Source: JACQFK01 sp035644495
GTDB lineage: Bacteria > Planctomycetota > MHYJ01 > JACPRB01
Reading direction: 5' to 3'
Length of the DNA stretch: 16,531 bases
NCBI GenBank assembly: GCA_035644495.1
Contig: DASQOM010000122.1
Span: forward strand, 1-16,531
Positions 13,210 to 16,531 of this stretch are shown here, piece after piece. Below the pieces are notes generated by a model that searched no databases, was not told the DNA's origin, and saw only the letters and a program-made list of their open reading frames with translations. Position numbers and translations under genes: made by a program. Positions within the stretch are counted from its first letter, which is position 1; each line of letters starts with the position of its first letter.

Positions 13210-14724
13210 CGGCTGCCGGATCGCCGGCTTGATCGTCCAGGCCTGGCGCCGCGCGAGCTCCATCATCGCCGGGGCGTGGAAGCCCTCGGGGAAGAGCCAG
13301 CCGAAGATCTTCGGGCTGTCGTCCGCCACCCGCGCGCCGATCGTGTACGTCGCCGGCCGGAGCTCCACCGACTCGGGCGCTTTGCCGTCGAGCACCGACG
13401 GCACCACGCGCGCCAGCGCCGTGAAGTACGCCTCCGGGGGGACCCCCGTGCTCCCCAGCCAGATCGTGGGCGGGATCCGGTGGTGCTTCTTCAGGTACTC
13501 CTGGACCCAGGCCGCCGTCCGGGCGAACTGGTTCCAGGTCGTCGTCATCGCCGCCGTCAGAACCGGGCCGGGCTCGGTCGGGCCGATCGGCGTCCCGTTC
13601 AGCTCGACCGTCTTCCTCGCGCCGGACTTGAGCGGGCCCCATTCCGACGCATGGTCCGCGACGACCGGATTCAGCAGGGCGAGGACCTCGGCCGGCGCCA
13701 GGGCGTAGTCGCCGCGGCGCTGGAAATTAACTTCGTCGCCGACGGCGGCCGCGATCTCCTTCAGCTCGGCCGTGTCGAAAGCCCGACCCTGGGCCCGATC
13801 GCGATACACCTCGGCCGCTTCGCCCACCGTGATGAACTGGAGGTCGGGGAGGGTCTGGATATAGCGAATCCAGGCCTCGAAGGTTTCGTACGCGACCTTC
13901 GTCTCCTCGGCCGTCTTCTGCGGCGGCATCTGCCAGTCCTCGCGCGCCGGGTTCACGCCGTTCTTGAAGATCGAGTCCCAGAACTGCTTGTGGATCCACT
14001 CGCAGGGGTGATAGTAGACGGAGATGATCCCGCCGCCTTCCTTCATCAGCTGTTCGTAGGACTTCTGGATCGCCTGCTTCCCCAGCTCGAGATCCTTCTC
14101 GCCGCCCAGCCCCGTCCGCGGGTGATGCGTCAGCTTGTACATCGTCAGGAGACCGCAATAATAATGGGGCTTGCCGTCGAGCCCGACGTGGCTGCCCGCG
14201 TCCATATAGGCCTTCATGCCCCACTTCTTCATGGCCGCGAAGGCCTGCGGACCCCAGGAACTGCCCGGCTGGCCGTAGCAGGTCGGATGCACCCCGAAGA
14301 TCCGGCGCAGGTCCTCCACGCCGGGGCCTTCACGCCGCTCGAATTCCGCCGCACCCTCGTCCCAGCCCAGGCCGGACAGATACTGCGCCGGCGTCGGGTG
14401 CGGACTGTGATAGTTGGAGTGGAAGCCGATCTCGTGCTTCTTCAGCGCCTCGATCGTGTCGCTGCGTCCGCGCTTCTCCAGGACGCGCGCCTTCTCGCCG
14501 ACGATCTTGAACGTCGCCTTGATCCCCCGGGCCGTCAGGAAGTTCGCGAGGTGCAACGACGCGTCGTCGTCGGCCGGCGACAGGTAATCCTCCGTGTCGA
14601 ACCAGAGGACGACGTAGACCTTGGCGGGCGGGATCGTCCGGGGACCCGCCATGGGCGCGACGGGCGCGGGGCCCGACGAACAGCCCAGGGCGGCCAGGAA
14701 CGCGAGGCAGACCAAGCGGCGCAT
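13201..14724 (-). CDS. NodB-like polysaccharide deacetylase family lipoprotein
   Basis: 507 residues. ATG 14724 is 6 bases after GGGGGAG (14731-14737) and opens a lipoprotein signal ending ALGC (Cys15), so the protein is probably exported and anchored. Residues 36-330 resemble a NodB/CE4 fold: VVLWFDTEDYL (motif 1, Asp43/Glu45-Asp46), GIKATFKIVGEKA, the metal-binding HSNYH (His102, His106) in IGFHSNYHSPHP, and later GSSWGPQAFAAMKKWG and GGGIISVYYHPCEW. The C-terminal ~170 residues have two similar modules, YALAPAEVLALLNPVV and IWLGSTGVPPEAYFTALARVV, with unknown role, perhaps wall or glycan binding. The likely role is metal-dependent deacylation of a cell-surface sugar polymer; some distant relatives are not deacetylases. 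The open frame extends upstream past 14724, but there it is antisense to the kinase gene. Confidence 0.82.
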   Translation of the reverse strand: MRRLVCLAFLAALGCSSGPAPVAPMAGPRTIPPAKVYVVLWFDTEDYLSPADDDASLHLANFLTARGIKATFKIVGEKARVLEKRGRSDTIEALKKHEIGFHSNYHSPHPTPAQYLSGLGWDEGAAEFERREGPGVEDLRRIFGVHPTCYGQPGSSWGPQAFAAMKKWGMKAYMDAGSHVGLDGKPHYYCGLLTMYKLTHHPRTGLGGEKDLELGKQAIQKSYEQLMKEGGGIISVYYHPCEWIHKQFWDSIFKNGVNPAREDWQMPPQKTAEETKVAYETFEAWIRYIQTLPDLQFITVGEAAEVYRDRAQGRAFDTAELKEIAAAVGDEVNFQRRGDYALAPAEVLALLNPVVADHASEWGPLKSGARKTVELNGTPIGPTEPGPVLTAAMTTTWNQFARTAAWVQEYLKKHHRIPPTIWLGSTGVPPEAYFTALARVVPSVLDGKAPESVELRPATYTIGARVADDSPKIFGWLFPEGFHAPAMMELARRQAWTIKPAIRQPTP

Positions 14725-14818
14725 AGTGTTCTCCCCCAACCTTGCCCATGGGTGGCGTCCGGCCCCCGAATTGTCACGCGGTCCGCCCATCCTACTAATG
14801 CCAATCGCCGCCCGGGCG

Positions 14819-14827
14819 TGGTAGAAT
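14819..14827 (+). promoter_or_regulatory. Extended -10 element (TGGTAGAAT) of the kinase gene
   Basis: TGn followed by TAGAAT (5/6 to TATAAT) ends 8 bases before ATG 14836, with no SD between. The expected start near 14834-14836 would make the transcript leaderless or nearly so. The upstream -35 position has no convincing hexamer, which extended -10 promoters can tolerate. The rest of divergent spacer 14725-14835 shows no gene. Confidence 0.45.
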
Positions 14828-14835
14828 TCGCGCCA

Positions 14836-15612
14836 ATGCTGATCCACGGGGTGGAACTCGTCGTCCACCCGGACCGCCGCGCTCTTTTCGACGGCCTGCG
14901 GAGCCCCGCGGACGTGATCGCGAAATACGGCGCCTCGGTCCCTCCCGCCGAGCGCCGCAGCGCCGTCGCCGAACTCCACCTGCCCCAGGGCCATTTCTTC
15001 CTGAAGATCTACGCCTATTCCGGCCTCTGGCGCCTGCGGACGCTGTTCATCGTCTCGCGCGCCGGGCGGGAATACCGCAACCTGATCCGCCTCGCCGCGC
15101 TGGGCTTCAACGTGCCCGAGCCCGTGGCCAGCGGCCAGGCGCGGACGCTCGGGTTCGTCGGCGAAAGCTTCGTCATGACGCGCGCCATCGAGGATTCCGT
15201 CTCGATGTGGACCTACGTCTACAATCCCGGTGCCGCGCCGTTCCCGCTGCCCGACGCCCGCGAGCGTCACCGCCTGATCGAGGACTTTGCCCGCACGCTG
15301 CGGCAAGCCCACGAGGAGCGCTTCTTCATCCATACCCTCCGGGCGAAGAACGTCCTGCTCACCGAGGAGAACGGGGTCTACAAGGTGCACCTCATCGATG
15401 TCCCCTTCGCGGGCATCTGGCGCTGGCGGTTCTTCCCGCGCGCGGGGCGGATCCGCGACCTGGCCCTGATCCTGAAGTGGGCCCGCGTGCTGCTGACGCG
15501 GACCGAGCGCATGCGTTTCGCCCGCGCCTACGGGGCGGGTCCCGGCCTGCTGCGGGAGACCCAGGCATACCAGGAGCGGTATTATCCTCTCCGTTCCGGC
15601 GATTCCACCTAG
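14836..15612 (+). CDS. Kdo/WaaP (InaA)-like lipopolysaccharide kinase fold protein
   Basis: 258 residues. The N-lobe has a candidate ATP-anchoring Lys57 (HFFLKIYAYSG) and a conserved-looking REYRNLIRLAALGFNVPEPVA segment (Glu pairing helix, strand to hinge), with the hinge near FVMTRAIED. The C-lobe has DFARTLRQAHEERFFIHTLRAKNVLL, where the catalytic loop normally reads HxDLxxxN. Here the aligned Asp is Thr167 (His166-Thr167-Leu168, Asn172), while the metal-binding DxG-equivalent Asp188 (LIDVPFAG) is present. Family members phosphorylate Kdo or heptose of LPS core on the cytoplasmic side of the inner membrane. The missing Asp makes activity uncertain. It is convergent with the NHL gene and divergent from the deacetylase lipoprotein, a context consistent with envelope work. 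Confidence 0.82.
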   Translation: MLIHGVELVVHPDRRALFDGLRSPADVIAKYGASVPPAERRSAVAELHLPQGHFFLKIYAYSGLWRLRTLFIVSRAGREYRNLIRLAALGFNVPEPVASGQARTLGFVGESFVMTRAIEDSVSMWTYVYNPGAAPFPLPDARERHRLIEDFARTLRQAHEERFFIHTLRAKNVLLTEENGVYKVHLIDVPFAGIWRWRFFPRAGRIRDLALILKWARVLLTRTERMRFARAYGAGPGLLRETQAYQERYYPLRSGDST

Positions 15613-15648
15613 CCAGGACGGCGAAACCCAAAGACCCCTCTCCGGGCT

Positions 15649-15671
15649 CCGGTGTTCTGGTGTTGGACCGG
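15649..15671. repeat. CCGGTGTT/CTGGTGTT octamer tandem flanked by CCGGT...ACCGG
   Basis: In the 64-base spacer between convergent genes, CCGGTGTT (15649-15656) is followed by CTGGTGTT (15657-15664). The outer CCGGT (15649-15653) and ACCGG (15667-15671) form a 5-bp inverted repeat that could act as a weak terminator stem. No better terminator is visible in this spacer. Confidence 0.45.
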
Positions 15672-15676
15672 CTCTT

Positions 15677-16531
15677 CTACTGGATGATGCGCAGGGGTTT
15701 GCCGTCCGCAGTGAAGAGCTGCAGGCGGTGATTGTCGCTGTCGCAGACCCACAGCCGTCCCTCGCGGTCGAAGGCGGTCTGGATGGGGTCCTTGAGCTGG
15801 CCCGGCCCGCTGCCCTCCTCCCCGAAGCAGAAGAGGAACTTCCCCTCCGAGTCGTAGACCTGGATGCGCCCGTTGTCCCGATCGGTGACATAGAGGCGGC
15901 GTCCGTCGGGGGACGGCGTGATGCAGTCGGGCCGCCGGCTGTCGCCGGGCTGCGAGTGCCGGTAATAATCCCAGCCGCAGGCGAGCGCGCAGAGGCTGCC
16001 GACGGCGAGCGCCGCGAGGAGGCCGCGCCCGGCCTGCCTGCGGGCGGTGAAGATCACGAAGGTCCCGAGCGCGGCGGGGACGCCGATATAGCAGAAGAGC
16101 GGGAACAGGGCCTCGTGGCCGAGCCGGAACAGTTCCTTGCCGTCCTTGGTGGTGCAGACGACGTAGTTCCGCTTGTTGAGCGAATAGTACAGGCGGTTCC
16201 CGAGCACCAGGACGTACTGCGGATCCTGCGAGAGGGGAATCGAGCGGAGATAGGTGCCGTCTTCCTTGAAGACGTTGATCCGCCGGTTGTGCTCGTCCGT
16301 GACGTAGGTGTCGCCGTTCGCGTCCCTCGATAATCCCTCGGGCCCGTCCATCTCCCCCGGGCCGGACCCTTTCCTGCCGATGATGCGGACCAGCTTGGGG
16401 GTCGCGCCGCGGACATCCAGCTCCACGACGTTGTGATACGCCGTGAGGATAAGCCGGCCCGGGGCCGGGCAGTGCATATAGAGCCCGCGGGAGACGTTGC
16501 AGAGAGACCCGTCCCCGCCGACATAGCCCTC
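15677..16531 (-). CDS. NHL-repeat beta-propeller membrane protein (5' end outside window)
   Basis: The frame is open to the right edge (first visible residues EGYVGGDGS) and ends at TAG 15677-15679, giving 284 visible residues. Repeats of the NHL/six-bladed propeller type occur on both sides of a membrane hairpin: before it, GSGPGEMDGPEGLSRDANG and TYVTDEHNRRINVF; after it, LYVTDRDNGRIQVYDSEG and GSGPGQLKDP with LWVCDSDNHRLQLF. Two hydrophobic helices (about residues 142-162 and 170-188 of the fragment) flank the basic loop TARRQAGRG, so by the positive-inside rule the loop is cytoplasmic and the propeller faces outside. NHL propellers bind proteins or glycans; no enzyme motif is seen. The true start lies beyond the window. 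Confidence 0.85.
   Translation of the reverse strand, partial: EGYVGGDGSLCNVSRGLYMHCPAPGRLILTAYHNVVELDVRGATPKLVRIIGRKGSGPGEMDGPEGLSRDANGDTYVTDEHNRRINVFKEDGTYLRSIPLSQDPQYVLVLGNRLYYSLNKRNYVVCTTKDGKELFRLGHEALFPLFCYIGVPAALGTFVIFTARRQAGRGLLAALAVGSLCALACGWDYYRHSQPGDSRRPDCITPSPDGRRLYVTDRDNGRIQVYDSEGKFLFCFGEEGSGPGQLKDPIQTAFDREGRLWVCDSDNHRLQLFTADGKPLRIIQ

Noticed and set aside
12733..14835. Plus-strand open frame continuous with the kinase gene, which would give a 959-residue protein
   Set aside because: The upstream part is antisense to the membrane-protein and deacetylase genes and has no recognisable motif. The kinase-like sequence begins at ATG 14836, just after an extended -10 box.
14725..15891. 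N-terminal extension of the deacetylase frame upstream of ATG 14724
   Set aside because: It runs antisense to the kinase gene; ATG 14724 has a good SD and opens a lipoprotein signal peptide.

Overview
The window is high-GC, gene-dense bacterial DNA with 15 to 16 protein genes and no rRNA, tRNA, CRISPR array or insertion sequence that I can see. Four predicted lipoprotein or secreted proteins and a Kdo/WaaP-type kinase fold suggest a Gram-negative-type (diderm) cell. The FWxGDxxGLY secreted proteins, the ThuA-like protein and the NHL/propeller protein fit an environmental lineage such as Planctomycetota. That assignment rests on recalled family resemblance and is low confidence.

Layout. (a) 2-127: the C-terminal tail of a gene cut by the window edge. 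(b) 305-2127 (+): a two-domain lipoprotein, DJ-1/PfpI-like then ThuA-like, broken by an apparent one-base frameshift at a GGG run near 1151. It is convergent, with interlocking stop codons, with an alpha/beta-hydrolase (2124-3008, -). (c) 3079-4557 (+): a lipoprotein M20 metallopeptidase, separated by a strong bidirectional hairpin from a small membrane protein (4619-4924, -). (d) 5025-5765 (+): a [4Fe-4S] adenylyl-sulfate reductase (CysH type). (e) 5811-6826 (-): two overlapping genes for diverged paralogous secreted/anchored proteins. (f) 6942-12660 (-): a probable operon, padR - acyl-CoA dehydrogenase - thiolase - multifunctional enzyme - hcp, closed by a textbook hairpin + T5 terminator. 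(g) 12727-14724 (-): a membrane protein and a NodB-like deacetylase lipoprotein. (h) 14836-15612 (+): a WaaP/InaA-like kinase. (i) 15677-16531 (-): an NHL-propeller membrane protein running off the window.

The most coherent system is the fatty-acyl beta-oxidation operon in (f). The acyl-CoA dehydrogenase gives the enoyl-CoA. The multifunctional protein carries a MaoC/hydratase-2 domain and an MFE-2-type short-chain dehydrogenase for steps two and three, and the thiolase cleaves. A PadR repressor heads the unit, and an orphan Hcp (type VI tube-like) protein sits last, before the terminator. The multifunctional protein resembles eukaryotic peroxisomal MFE-2, but its domains read SDR - SCP2 - SCP2 - hydratase rather than the animal order SDR - hydratase - SCP2.

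Initiation signals look mixed. Internal or SD-led genes have clear GGAGG sites. Several genes that head transcription units (alpha/beta-hydrolase, cysH, kinase, padR, the 12727-13176 membrane protein) lack one and instead have a -10-like hexamer only a few bases before, or about two turns before, their ATG, which suggests leaderless or near-leaderless mRNAs. Four spacers carry 7-8 bp tandem phrases that resemble dispersed short repeats.
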